A stretch of 64,000 bases of DNA from Turritopsis dohrnii (GCA_027922465.2 BQMF02000282.1:310001-374000), one strand, 5' to 3'; shown: positions 21,378 to 33,282, counted from the first letter of the stretch. Numbers and translations: made by a program. Notes: generated by a model not told the origin, from the letters alone.

Positions 21378-24040
21378 ATGGCACATTGCAAATGTATTTG
21401 GCTCGAAGAAAGAAAGGGGGAATCTTGCCAAGTAGAAGGAGTTGTTCCCTCGGTTTGGGTAGATGAGGAAAATATGTTAGTTCATTGGCCTGTGGGAGTT
21501 GATCCACACAAAGCAGCAAAAGAAATGAGAGAACCTGCCTACAACTGGAAACAATATGAATTAATTAAAGTGAAAATTCGTGATGGTAAGTTATAAGCAC
21601 CATTGAGACTTGCTATATTATAGGAATGCGAAAATTATTATATTTTCTTTAGATGATTTGAATTTATGCAAAGACTATGTCTTTACAACTACGGCAGTCA
21701 AAAGCGATGGTACAGATGAAAGTGATGGCAAGTTTTTCTGTTATCTTGATTCTCCATCTATTGAAAGACCCAAACCATTTTATATTTACTCTGAAATGAT
21801 TTATAGTTTGCGATAGGCTGAGCCAAAAAGTTGTATCAGCAAGGAAGGAGCCACACAATAAATCTGGTAAGATTTCATTTTGTTTTTTGTATTTTGAATG
21901 ATTGATAAAGCTGTGATTTTTTTAAATGTAATGTGATGTTCATTATTACTACTGTTCAGATAAAAGCGTTGATGCGACAAAAAGGAAAAGTATTAAGCAT
22001 CCACAAGGTAAGTTTAATGAGATTTTGCAAGTTTCTTGTCTTGCTTCCGCATTTAAATTAACCATTTTACAATTATTAGAGAATAAAAAGAAGATCAGAA
22101 GAGAGTCTCCTGAGTCAAATTGTTCGCTGGAAAATTGTAAGTGGAGTGTTAAAGTTTTATCTTATATTGTTACAGCTGCAAGAATTTATTTTAACTCGTC
22201 TATTTTAGGTAACCTCCCAACACCTCCCTCGATTAGACAATTTGAATCAGGTGAAGATACTGATTGTGTGTCTACAGCGCCAAGAAAGAAAATAATAAAT
22301 GCTGAGTTAGAATGTTTAGAATAGGGCTAATTTTATGACGTTGTGCATGACGTTATCTGCATCCCTAAAGTAATTGGTGATTATTCCTTTTTTTGATTAG
22401 GTCCAATAAGATCCCCAACACACGTCAAAAGAGTTTCTTCTGATGTAAGGGGTAAGGCAGCAAACTCTACAAGTGAGTTCACATTTCTCGTGTGAAATAA
22501 TCCTTTCACTCTTGTTATTGTTTTTTTTATTGATTTATTTATTGATTTATTTGCTTATTTAACCATAGATGGTGAGCAGAATAGCAGTTACAGTGAAACT
22601 GAGACTTGTTTCGGTAATCTCTTTATAAATTTTGTAGAATGTCTATTTATTAAGTAATCTTAGTTTATTTGTAATCTTCTTACAAAGCTATTCGCAAGAA
22701 CCTAGAAAGTCATTTCAACAGACCTGGAAGTTCATCGTCCAGCTCACCAAAATTCCCATTAACAGAGGAAAGTATGTTCCTTAAGATTTTGATTTCTACT
22801 TCTAATTTTTGTTTTATGATACAATGTGGATATTTGAAAGCATAAGTGTACATAGTAAGTTCATATGCTTTAGAGTTTCAATACAAGACCTTATCATTGC
22901 TGACAGAAATAAAAGATCTCTTAACAAATTTGTCTAACAATCGAGATTTGCAAAAGAAGGTCGACATAAAATGGAACACCTGCGAAACAATGAGCGATCT
23001 TAACGAGTTGGATTTACGCCTACTTGATTCGACATTTAAATCGGAATTGGTGCGTATTTTAGTGTTTACCAAGCAGAAAGATTTGGGTTTTGATATAAGC
23101 AAGCCTACTGTTTATGACTGATTTTGTTTAGATTGAGCAATTAAGTCGTGTTGGTGGTGCAAATGTTGGTGACAACACTAGAAGTGTTATGAGAAGGTCA
23201 GAAAATCTCTTTAAAGGGGAACACAAGATTTTTTTAATACCTAGCCTATCGAACTTCCGTTTCAAAATAAATCAAATTTCAAAAACATTCTTTGCCAGAA
23301 ATATTTTAAAAATCATTTTACTTCGCCACATCTGTTGCTTTTGAGCAGCTATTTTCTGATAATCTTATTCAGCTTCACTATGACGTCATTGATTCATCTT
23401 TTAAAAAAAATATTGATTAGACAAGGTTTTTGTATGGCTGAAAGTCATCAACTTCTTCTGTTTTTGTCTTGTTTTCAGACAAATGAAATTAAGTTTCTGA
23501 TGATCTCTTTGTTTCTTCGTCCTCGTTATCACCTAGAAGTAGCTCTGTGTTGGTAGTAGCTAATTACCTCTTCCATAATGACTATGGTAAGAGGTTGCGG
23601 TACTTAGTAGAGGCATCTTTCGTAACTTTGAAGTGATATGGAAGTTTTTTAAAAAATCTTGTGTTCCCCTTTAACTAGTTGTTTCTGTGTTTAAATAGTA
23701 ATTAATCTCTTAAATTGCTTACTTTTTCAGATTGATGAGTAACAAATGTATGGGTGGACTGAACATGAATGGCCAACGAGGGAAGAGAAAGTTTAAAGGC
23801 ATGCATGCAAAAGATGTTATTGAGAGTAAGGATCGTCACATTGCCCTTACTATTTCGTAGCTATGCGTGTTATACTAGATTTATAACTTTTTCTCTCTAG
23901 AGGCAGTTATGGTCAATTTCAAAACGGCAACGGTAGCGGAAATTGAAAATGTTATGAAGGTGACATTCAAACAATCCCCAGATAGAAAGGACGGTGGGGG
24001 GAGGCGAACTGTGGAGCACGACAATAATATTGAAAACTGA
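21378..24040 (+). CDS. DUF4806-like second protein of the EnSpm transposon (spliced)
   Basis: Small exons with good splice sites run in one direction. The first (21378-21585) starts MAHCKCIWLEER and contains VPSVWVDEENMLVHWPVG...YNWKQYELIKVKI, the N-terminal module typical of this family. Short charged exons follow (about 21652-21708 and several between 21960 and 22770). The DUF4806-like part is split over exons starting at about 22874 (EFQYKTLSLLTEIKDLL), 23132 (IEQLSRVGGANVGDNTRSVM), about 23731 (LMSNKCMGGLNMNGQRGKRK) and about 23902 (AVMVNFKTATVAEIENVM), with the stop at 24038-24040. Such proteins accompany transposases in animal EnSpm-type elements; their role is unproven. The intron before about 23731 has been entered by a TTAA-flanked MITE without harming the splice sites. 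Middle exon limits are approximate. Confidence 0.7.
23215..23670. mobile_element. 456-bp MITE with TTAA duplication
   Basis: Inverted ends AGGGGAACACAAGATTTTTT and complement are flanked by TTAA (23211-23214 and 23671-23674). TTAA plus AGGG ends fit Kolobok-like or piggyBac-like mobilisation. It lies inside an intron of the DUF4806-like gene. Confidence 0.8.
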
Positions 24041-24691
24041 GGACAATTATTCTTAGACTAGTATCCCGGGTAAAAACTTTTTACCGAACTTAACTTCGAA
24101 AAGGATGGGTCAAAATCGCCTTTCCCGTGAACAATCCCCGTGATGAAAATTTCAATTTAGGAATTGGAAACCGAAAATGTAACCATGTTGTAGAGCTCGA
24201 AAAACTGATCAAAAAAATGTATGGGATCGTTTCGCTACGACCAACCGTTGCGGAGATATCACTGATCAAAGATTTCGATGACGTCATATCCGCAGTACCA
24301 AATAAAATTTAGGCCCAAATGATGCGTCACCCCATCACCCGTATCGCTGACCCCAAAAAACGTCAGTTATCCCTATTGGTTCTTGAGATATTTCCCCAAA
24401 AACGTCGCGTTCGATTGGGGATGCAATGCAATGATTCCCCGTGATCATAAAAAACTGACGTCAAATGATGCCACGTGCTTTTGGAATGATCGTGAAAAAA
24501 AGTGTCTCGCATCTACGTGGTTTTACGCGCACATAAGAGGACGATGACCGTAAAAATTAAACAAATATATCACTCTCTAAAATAAAAGTGGTATGCACAA
24601 CGCGGATTATTATAATAAGACTAGTATCCCGGGTAAAAACTTTTTACCGAACTTAACTTCGAAAACATTAGGTCAAATCCACCATTCCCGT

Positions 24692-26015
24692 GTACGAACC
24701 CTGTGACGAAAAAATAAATCATAGAATCGCAACTCAAAAACATCCCAGGAGGCGTCGTTCGCCACCCATGTTTAGTATGCGTTGTGTCGCAGAATTTAAC
24801 TCTTGCAAAAGTTTCTTTTCAGGCATTAATTTTTTAATTCATTTCTTACATTCAGAAAATTTAAAACAGAAACAAATAGCAACATGGCTCAGAATATATA
24901 TTCATACGCAGAAGAGAAGTAACTTTAATGTAAAAATATGCAATATATAACACAGAACCGTTTACTAAGACATACAAAACCAAACATTGAATAACATTAC
25001 AAAAATGATACCTTCCAACTTTTTCTTTTGTTCAAAAGTTACTTCTGGACTGCAACCATTAATGAATTTTTGAAATGATATAGTTAGTTCTTCCCAAAAC
25101 CATCAACATCATGATTAAAACCATGAGTTTCTTTATGCTTTTTTTATTATTGCCTAAAAGAATAATGTTTCAATTGTAATACCGAAAAAAAAAAAAGAAA
25201 CAAAAAAAAAAAGGAAATTCAAGTACGTATTTATCCTAAAAACAATAACTAAGAAGAAAAATTTACACAAAAGATAAAAAGTCACAAATAAAATCATAAA
25301 TTCAAAGTTATATACCTAGGCATAGTACGTACCCCGTGACGAAAAAATAAATCATAGAATCGCAACTCAAAAACATCCCAGGCGGTGCTGCTCGCCACCC
25401 ATGTTCAGTATGCGTTGTGTTGTGAAATTTAACTCGTGTAAAAGTTTCTACAGGCATTAATGTTTTAATTCATTTCTTACATTCAGAAGATTAAAAACAG
25501 AAACAAATAGCAACATGGCTCAGAATAATATATTTATACGCAGAAGAAAAGTAACTTTAATGTAAAAAAAAAATGGCAATATATAACACAGAACTGTTTA
25601 CCCAGACATACGAAACCAAACATTACAAAATGTTAATTCAAAACAAATTGATACCTTCCAACTTTTTCTTTTGTTCCAAAGTTACTACTGGACTGCAACC
25701 ATTAATGAATTTTTGAAATGATATTTAGTCTGTTCTTCCCAAAACCATCAACGTCATGATTAAAACCATGAGTTTCATTTCTTTATGCTTTTTTTATTAT
25801 TACCTAAAAGCATAATATTTCAATTGTAATACCGAAAACCTAATCATGCTATAAGAATATTGAAATAAACAACAACAAAAAAAAAGAAAAAAAAATTAAA
25901 TTCAAGTACGCATTTATCCTAAAAACAATAACTAAGAACAAAAATTTACACCCAGAAGTCACAAATAAATAAAATCATAATGCCAAAGTTAATTACCCAG
26001 GCATAGTACGTAAAC
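24692..26015. repeat. Tandem direct duplication of about 650 bp inside the long cassette
   Basis: A segment beginning near CGAAAAAATAAATCATAGAA and ending near GGCATAGTACGTA occurs twice in a row (about 24692-25325 and 25326-26015). The copies differ by small indels in A-runs. It is non-coding. Confidence 0.75.
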
Positions 26016-27388
26016 GATTACCATAACACAAAATAATGCATTAACATGAAAAAATAAAAAAATAAGAAAAATTCCATGAATTAGAATGTCGCATAAACAA
26101 ATACAGGTATATACATCCACTGGGGGAGCATTATCAAAAACAAATTCAAATTATGATGCTGATAATAGTCGGAACGTCAGACAGAGATACATTACACATG
26201 AAACAACAGTGAATAATTATTAGCTGGATGACGAAGAAGAACATGATCAAACTAAATACCCAAGTATTCCCAAACTCATAATATAAAGATGATACTTTCC
26301 TAAATGACGTTTATTTGTTTTTACTTTCTTTCTTGTGAAAAAGGAACAAATCTAAATGAATAAACCATGCAGAAGAAGACACTATAATCACATTTAAAAA
26401 GTAAAAATACGCTTAAATGAATAAAATCTATAAAGATCATGTATGATGTAGCTACAGCCAAAGAGCCTTTCAACAGCAACAGCTTACGCTTGCCTCATGG
26501 TCACAACTCTGGAACCATTTTTGTTTTTGTAAATAACAGAACAATATAATAATACAGAATAATAATAAGTAACATCACCTTTGCTAAGCATGCTGTTGTT
26601 AACAATAACAACGATGCTCCACCACATCCAAGTTATTCGCCCCGTAAAGTTTTTCTTTCTTTTTCGTCTTTCTGTACTGATATGCTAACGAAGAAAACAA
26701 TTAGTTTTTCGTATATTTATGTCCACTTCTTAATTAAATCTCTACGAAGTGGTAGCTCAACGAAAACGATAAAAAAACAAAAACATTTTACCTGAGTAAA
26801 GATCTTTCTGCAGGCATCCGTTTTTAAGTTCTAGAAACAAAAAAGGAAAGGTATTATAATAAGTAAAGTTAGTAAATAAGTAAAAGATTCTTGTACATTC
26901 TGCACTGTAAACAATAATGTACTCTACTTGATAAACCCGAAAAGAAAACGATCCCGAAACTTAAATTTTTTTCAGTTCTTTCGTCGATTTGCTTCCACAC
27001 TTGTTAGTTCAATCTTCACAATACGTTTTTTCGCAGAAACTACCTAAAACAATCAAATTTAAATTAAAATATTCGTATACAAAAAGAAACACGTCTTCTT
27101 CGCGAAGTTTCTTGCTCACGAAATGATCGTTGACAAATTTCGAACGATTAACATTGCATTGCTCGCACTCCTCCAAAGACGTTTTTCGGCTGATTTCCAC
27201 TGCGCAAGCCAAAAATAACAAAACGGAGGAGCATATACTAATCGCGAAAAATCAAAAAAATCACTCTCGCTTTGGCGTGGTTTTACGACGAAAAGGGAAA
27301 AAATAAGAAGGTTTTGACCGTGCAAAAAAAACAAATATATCACTCTCTAAAATAAAAGTGGGATGCACAAAGCGAATTAGTATAAGTA
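26016..27388. other. Interior and right part of the long cassette, non-coding
   Basis: AT-rich sequence without supported coding potential. CATATACTAATCGCGAAAAA at about 27232 resembles the complement of cassette ends, suggesting older nested copies. Confidence 0.4.
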
Positions 27389-28503
27389 GACTAGTATCCC
27401 GGATAAAAACTTTTTACCGAACTTAACTTCGAAAAGGATGGGTCAAAATCGCCTGTCCCGTGAACGATCCCCGTGATGAAAATTTCAATTTAGGAATTGG
27501 AAACGGAAAATTTAACCATGTTGTAGAGCTCGAAAAACTGAGCAAAAAAATGTATGGGATCGTTTCGCTACGACCAACCGTTGCGGAGATATCGCTGATC
27601 AAAGATTTCGATGACATCATATCCGCAGTACCAAATAAAATTTAGGCCCAAATGATGCGTCACCCCATCACCCGTATCGCTGACCCCAAAAAACGTCAGT
27701 TATCCCTATTGGTTCTCGAGATATTTCCCCAAAAACGTCGCGTTCGATTGGGGCTGCAATGCAATGATTCCCCGTGATCATAAAAAAACTGACGTCAATT
27801 GATGCCACGTGCTTTTGGAATGATCGTGAAAAAAGTGTCTCTCGCATCTACGTGGTTTTACGCGCACATAAGAGGACGATGACCGTAAAAATTAAACAAA
27901 TATATCACTCTCTAAAATAAAAGTGGGATGCACAAAGCGAATTAGTATATATAGACTAGTATCTCGCGTAAAAGTTTTTTACGGCTTTATTTTCGAAACA
28001 GATGTCCAAGAATCCCGCGTTCCCGTGTGCGAACCCCGTGACGAAAATTTCAATTACGGAATCGGGACTGGAAAGTGTACCCATGTTGTAGAGCTCGAAA
28101 AACTGATCAAAAAAATGTATGGGATGGTTTCGCTACGACCAACCGTTGCAGAGATATCGTCGTTCAAAGATTTTGATGACGTCATAGCCGCAGTACCAAA
28201 TAAAATTTAGGTCCAAATGTTGCGTCACCCCATCACCCGTGTCACTGACCCTAAGAAACGTCAGTTATCCCTATTGGTTCTCGAGATATTTCCCCAAAAA
28301 CGTCGCGTTCGATTGGGGATGCAATGCAATAAGATAAGATAAAAAAACTGACGTCACGCCGCGTGCTATTATACTAATCGTCAATTATCAATGGTCTAAC
28401 GAAAAAATGACCACGATTAAGAAGATTTTGACCGTAAATTTAGAAAAAACACAACACTCTCTAAAATAAAAGTGGGATGCACAACGCGGATTAGTATATA
28501 TAG

Positions 28504-29876
28504 ATATTTCAAATGTGTCTGAGAGGTTGATGATATAGTGAACTCTCTATAACTCCGAAAAATCGTTCGAGTTACTGTTATTTGACAAAGATCCTTGCTG
28601 AACGGACCTTGAAATCTATATACTAATCACGAGTGTGCATCCGCTTTTTTCACGCTTTCACTCTCTAAAATTTCGGGTCGTTTTTGCGGTCACTGATTCA
28701 TAATGGAGTGTCAGACCACGGCGGTTAATATTTTTCTGCGATTAGTATAGGGGAAAACATTGCATTGCATTTAATCGTTTCAAATGTTTTGATTATTCGC
28801 GAGATCAGACAACAACGAAAGACAACAACGAAAGTATTGCGCGAAGATTTATTAATGTTTTTAGGGTAAGTACGCTTTAGAACTTTTTTGTTTCTTTGTT
28901 TTGTTTTTTCTTATAGTATTCATAGGGTTTCTGCGTCATTACTTTTCAAAAAATACGCGATTGAAGAAATGAATATCATGGTTTTTAATCATGACGGTCT
29001 GGGTTCGTAAAGAAAATCGCAATTGTTTTTAATTCACATTTCGACACTTTTACGACTTTCGCGTTTGGCTTTTATTTACGTTGGGGTGTGGATTCCGTGA
29101 GCAGTTACAGCGATGTTAATCTTTTTGTTGTTTACCTGTACGCACAATTTATTTTTACTACTGCATATATCGTATCGTGAAAGATTTATTATGAATATTT
29201 TGATGTGTTTCAGATCTTCTGATTAAAAAGTTTTTCTGTTCATAACTCCAGTGTTGAACTAAATATGCTTTAGCCGGAATACCTAGAGATTTTTAATTAA
29301 ATGAGTGAAGAGTTTTTCTGTATTGACGTTTAGATATCTTTAATCATGGGGAACCATTGCATTGCATCTTCAATTTATACAATTTATGTAAAAAGTGAAA
29401 AAAGTGGATGCACAGCGCGTATTTTTATTTTTGATGAATTAAAACCCGTGTTCTACACGCTGTTTAAAACGAGATACTACATTCTAGACATTTAAACTTT
29501 ATCATACTAAAATTCATTATACTAAGCCTTTCTCTCTGTTCAGCTCACATCGATTAAAACCTGTAAAAAAATTTTACATGGGTTACTAGTTCTGTACGAA
29601 TTATGGAGAGTTCGAGTTAGTTAATAAAAGGTTTTCGTAAGAAAAATTGCAAAGGGGAAGATGAAAAGCGTGTATTTAAAAGTTTGTATTGGAAATTTCA
29701 TGTAGATATTTTATAAAGAGTTGTATTGCATTTTTTAAAGGAAAACTTTATATGTTTTGTAAGACTTTGTATTGGAGAAAATATTTATGGAAAAAGGAAT
29801 ACTTTCGTTGTTTATGTTTTAACAAGCAAAAACCTTTAAAATCACATGCGTTTTAAGATTACAGCCAGGAGAAGAT
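28504..29876. other. Right subterminal region of the EnSpm transposon
   Basis: No gene is supported. An inverted match to the cassette end (CTATATACTAATCACG then TGTGCATCCGC) lies at about 28616-28643, and another partial match (GGATGCACAGCGCG) at about 29405. These look like remnants of the same repeat family. Confidence 0.4.
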
Positions 29877-30415
29877 TTAAAGACGTCCCTTAAGTTTCGA
29901 AATAGACGTGTTAAAAACGACTTTAAGATGTCGAAACAGAGGTCTCAAAGACGTCTTTAAGACAACTCTAAGACGTGTTAAAGACGACTTTAAGACGTCG
30001 AAATAGAGGTCTCAGAGACGTCTTTAAGACAACTCTAAGACGTCGAAATAGAGGTCTCAAAGACGTCTTTAACTCGTCTCAAAGCGTTACATATTTCAAC
30101 CAGTCCAAGACGTTTCAAAGACGTCTCTTGGGTATGTTAAAAGACGATTTAAATACGTCTTAAAGACGACTTTAAGACGTCGAAATAGAGGTCTCAAAGA
30201 CGTCTGTAAGACGTCGAAATAGACGTCTCAAAAACGACCTAAAAACGTTTTAAAGACGTCTTTTCAGCTCGTCTTAAAGACGTCTTAAAGACGTTCTGTG
30301 ACTCGTCTCAAAGCGTTAACACATTTTAACCAGTCTAAGACGTTTCAAAGACGTCTCTTGGGTATGTTAAAAGACGTCTTAAAGACGTCTTAGAGACGTT
30401 TTTGTGTTTACTGGG
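29877..30415. repeat. AAGACGTC-motif array in the right transposon end
   Basis: Dense GACGTC-centred motifs such as AAAGACGTCTTTAAGAC occur with internal duplications. The stretch AGGTCTCAAAGACGTCT recurs several times. It mirrors the left array but is longer and differently arranged. Confidence 0.7.
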
Positions 30416-30417
30416 TG

Positions 30418-31248
30418 ATTTCGGACAGAATAAGCAGCATTTCTTCCAACAAAAACGTTTTTGACCGCGCAGCACCAATGTACAATAACCCTCTGAAGTC
30501 AAGTGGGTATAAAGATAAGATAAAGTTCACCAAAAAAACAGCCAAGACAAAAAGAACACGATCTCGCAACATTATTTGGTTCAACCCACCATATAGCGCT
30601 AACGTTAAAACAAATGTCGCCAAGAAATTCCTTAACACCGTCACAAGAAATTTCCCGAAAAAACACAGTCTTCACAAACTCTTTAACCGGAATAATTTAA
30701 AAGTGAGCTACAGTTGCCTACCCAATATATCGAGCATCATCTCTGCACACAACAAAAAGATATTGGACGGCCCCCAAGCTGAGCCGACGAACAAAAAGAC
30801 GTGTAATTGCCAGAAAAAAGATTTGTGCCCCCTGAGTGGAAACTGTCTCGAAGAAAGTGTTATTTACAAATGCCAAGTTAAAGCTGACGAAAATGACGAG
30901 GGTAAGCACTATATTGGGCTAACAGCCAACACCTTTAAAGAAAGATGGTATGGGCATAACCACACCTTCAGAAATGAGGACAAGGTCACTGCGTCAGAAC
31001 TCTCTAAACATGTATGGGAACTACAACGGAAAAATATATCCCCATCGCTATCTTGGGAAATAATTGACCATGTACGACCATACATTAATGGCTTGAAGAA
31101 ATGCGGCCTTTGTTTAACCGAGAAGTATCACATAATCACGTCGCAATTAGAACTCGTTAACAAAAGGTCGGAACTTATCTCAAAGTGTCGTCATGTGAAT
31201 AAATACATATTAAAGAACTATAAAGCCATCCCACCAGACCCATCTTAA
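30418..31248 (+). pseudogene. Penelope-like RT C-terminus plus GIY-YIG endonuclease, 3' side of the insertion
   Basis: Continues the RT frame broken at 17885 with ISDRISSISSNKNVFDRAAP, then a basic linker (TKRTRSRNIIWFNPPY, a common PLE-type motif). A Cys-rich lead (CNCQKKDLCPLSGNC) and GIY-YIG core (KHYIGLTANTFKERWYGHN) follow, and it ends NYKAIPPDPS. In PLEs the endonuclease nicks target DNA to prime reverse transcription. Apart from the EnSpm insertion and loss of the N-terminal half, no damage is visible. A hammerhead ribozyme and TAAG repeats follow the stop codon. Confidence 0.9.
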
Positions 31249-31334
31249 CTTCTTTTTAATTTGTAAATATTGTTAACAGCAACTTTTTCTGACGTTCTTA
31301 ATGTGTAAAGATTTTTTAACAGTTTTTAGTTTTT

Positions 31335-31378
31335 GTACATCTGATGAGTGCGTCAGCACGAAACTTAAAGTTATGTAC
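31335..31378 (+). ncRNA. Hammerhead ribozyme, type I-like
   Basis: The 44-nt motif has all invariant parts. Stem I is GTACAT pairing with ATGTAC (31335-31340 with 31373-31378). The core CTGATGA occupies 31341-31347. Stem II is GTGC/GCAC with loop GTCA. GAA is followed by a minimal stem III ACT/AGT with a TAA loop, then T at 31372 as the cleavage residue. All stem pairs are Watson-Crick. Hammerhead ribozymes in Penelope-like elements are known and are thought to process element RNA. Cleavage is predicted between 31372 and 31373. An identical copy lies at 16954-16997 on the minus strand. Confidence 0.88.
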
Positions 31379-31483
31379 TTTTGGTTCTTGTTTTTTATGT
31401 TGAAAATACATTTTTAAGAAATTGATTACGCTCTATCCCTGATATCGAGCACTTTGCAACAAAGTCCATACTATATATAAATT

Positions 31484-31509
31484 AGTAAGTAAGTAAGTAA
31501 GTAAGTAAC
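31484..31509. repeat. TAAG microsatellite at the element 3' end
   Basis: Repeated GTAA/TAAG units occur at the end of the plus-strand PLE piece and also at the end of the minus-strand piece (16880-16903), so they appear to be part of the element terminus. Confidence 0.7.
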
Positions 31510-31658
31510 GGGAGTTTTCAGTCCTTGGGCTTCCATCCGTAATGGTTGGTTCTTCCGCCCGCCGACTTGCAACTATTAGTTGACTTACCGCCAGAGATAC
31601 GTATAGCATTGCTCTAACTTGCCCGAAGGCCAGTGTGCAGTGTGTTGTGTAATTGTAA

Positions 31659-32617
31659 TTATGTTGTGTTGCGTAATTCTTCTAAGTTATACTCAACTGA
31701 CTCTTCCTCTGGTTCCACACTTGTGATATTGTTTAACTCACAAAATGGAGAAGTTACTTCTTCAGAATCTGATGAAGGACCTTGACTCAAGTTATTTGCA
31801 AGGCTGGCTGCATACTCACTATTTTGACTGCAAATTATGCATTCATTTCCAATAAAAGTGCAATCACACAATTGACAAATTTTTCGTTTTGGGAATGCTG
31901 GTTGCTGTAGGAATTCATCAAAATCTTTTGCTTCTCCCAATGTTATTTCATTTAGATCATCTTGGAAATGACATGGCTGTGATCTGAGTAAAACTGTTGT
32001 TTTGGAAATAACCTCTCCTTTACTTTCCAAATATTCCCAAATATTTTCATCTTCATCAAGCAGCAGGCCAGACAAATCACAAATTATAAATGCACATTCT
32101 GAATGATGTTCTAGAAAGTTGTTACAGCCATTCATATCAAAATATATGGCCTGAAGCTTTTCTTTAATTGTCCTAAATGAAGTTACCACGTTACATTCTA
32201 TATCAATAAATCTTGATCCTCCCCTCTCCTTGGGCTTTACCAGTTTGAATTCTTTTAAGCCAGGATTATAACGATGATACCTTGCTTGGAGTTTCTTATA
32301 TTTTCTTTTAGAAACATTGCTATTTGATGATTTTGATCTAATACGTGACAAGAGATTACTTAAACGACCTTCTGTTTTCGAATTATTGTTGATGGTACCG
32401 TCAATCAACAAAACTTTGAACAGCGTCAGAACTTTGAACAGCTAAACAACCGATCAACAAAATAAACATACCACATCGAACCACATTCAAAGTTTTGATG
32501 CTGTTCAAAGTTTTGTTGGTTGACGGTACTCGATGATGGCTGGTCTTTCCCATCATTAGTATCTCTAAAATATTCTTCAATGCCAGATCGAATGGCACTC
32601 TTCATTATATTATCCAT
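31659..32617 (-). pseudogene. N-terminal part of a HECT-gene paralogue, broken by a palindrome
   Basis: The minus strand starts MDNIMKSAIRSGIEEYFRD at 32617, then loses its frame within an inverted repeat (about 32393-32532). It resumes from 32411 with TEGRLSNLLSRIRSK and FIDIECNVVTSF, then LDEDENIWEYLESKGEVISK, CQLCDCTFIGNECIIC and an acidic tail to 31659. It is clearly paralogous to the N-terminal exon at 4021-4926 (shared RLSNLL, LDEDED, GEVISK). No HECT module follows here. CxxC...CxxC pairs could bind zinc. It is judged a pseudogene fragment because of the frame break. Confidence 0.6.
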
Positions 32618-33142
32618 TTTTTTCTATACAAAAAGGGTAAAAAGAATGAGTGTTACACATATATATACATTCCCAACACAACAACAACAAAAAGATTTTA
32701 TATCATTATTTGAACAATACATTAACTTCAAAGCACTACTATTTCACTCGTATAACCATATTTATAGCTACTTTTTAGCACATGTTAATACTCTCGTATA
32801 TCCATAGCTACATTCTAACACATGCAGCTTATCGGTGCCATCTTTGAATACTTAAAGCCCGCTTTTCACAAGATCAATGTTACATTCCACATGAATCACC
32901 ACCATGTGCGCAGCGCGGGAGTACACTTAATTTTGCTCTGTGGAAACTGGGTCTTGAGTAGTAGAAAAAGTAGAAGAGTTTTAAAAAAAGTAGAAGAGTT
33001 TTAAAAAAAGTAGAAGAGTTTAAAAAAAAGTGGAAGATTTCAAAAATTGAAGTGACCCCTCAGGTCCATGGTTAATGCTCCTCCAGCACTCTGACAACAT
33101 GGAACAATATTTTTAATACGCGTTTTATTTTACGACCAATTA
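32618..33142. other. Intergenic stretch with short A-rich tandem repeats
   Basis: Three copies of GTAGAAGAGTTTTAAAAAAA occur at about 32957-33027, followed by GACCCCTCAGGTCCAT, which echoes 14460. No gene is supported. Confidence 0.4.
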
Positions 33143-33251
33143 CATGGGCCGCGGAAGCTTTTTTGTTTTAGGGGGGCTGAAGATATAGTATCCCCCGCAG
33201 GCCCCACCATGGTTGAGGCGAAGAGTCTCAAAAGACTATTCTTGGCAAAAT

Positions 33252-33282
<31 letters not shown>

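Larger units (their letters stand above)
24056..28503. repeat. Four head-to-tail cassettes with shared ends
   Basis: Units begin GACTAGTATCCCGGGTAAAA (the last varies: GACTAGTATCTCGCGTAAAA) and end GGATGCACAACGCGGATTAG or a close variant. They start at 24056, 24619, 27389 and 27954. Units 1, 3 and 4 are about 550-565 bp and closely alike, including GTAGAGCTCGAAAAACTGA and TGCGTCACCCCATCACCCG. Unit 2 is about 2.8 kb: its ends match but the interior is different. The short reading frames shared by units 1, 3 and 4 (ending AVPNKI) are by-products of repeat similarity. I cannot assign a transposon class. Confidence 0.7.
17886..30415. mobile_element. 12.5-kb EnSpm/CMC-type DNA transposon
   Basis: The left end starts CCCAGTAAACACAAGACGTT and the right end is its near complement ending TTTGTGTTTACTGGG. 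Both are flanked by TG (17884-17885 and 30416-30417), a 2-bp target duplication. Removing the element restores the Penelope-like reading frame exactly. The ends continue into arrays of AAGACGTC-type motifs (about 17890-18270 and 29877-30415). It encodes a 628-residue transposase and, in the same direction, a spliced DUF4806-like protein. CMC elements typically make 2-3-bp duplications, but most begin CACTA or CACTG, so this terminus is unusual. The 3' half is swollen by tandem cassettes (24056-28503). Confidence 0.85.

Noticed and set aside
24127..28210. Recurrent 61-95-codon frames ending AVPNKI
   Set aside because: The frame appears in each tandem cassette only because the DNA repeats; no start context, splice sites or known domain.
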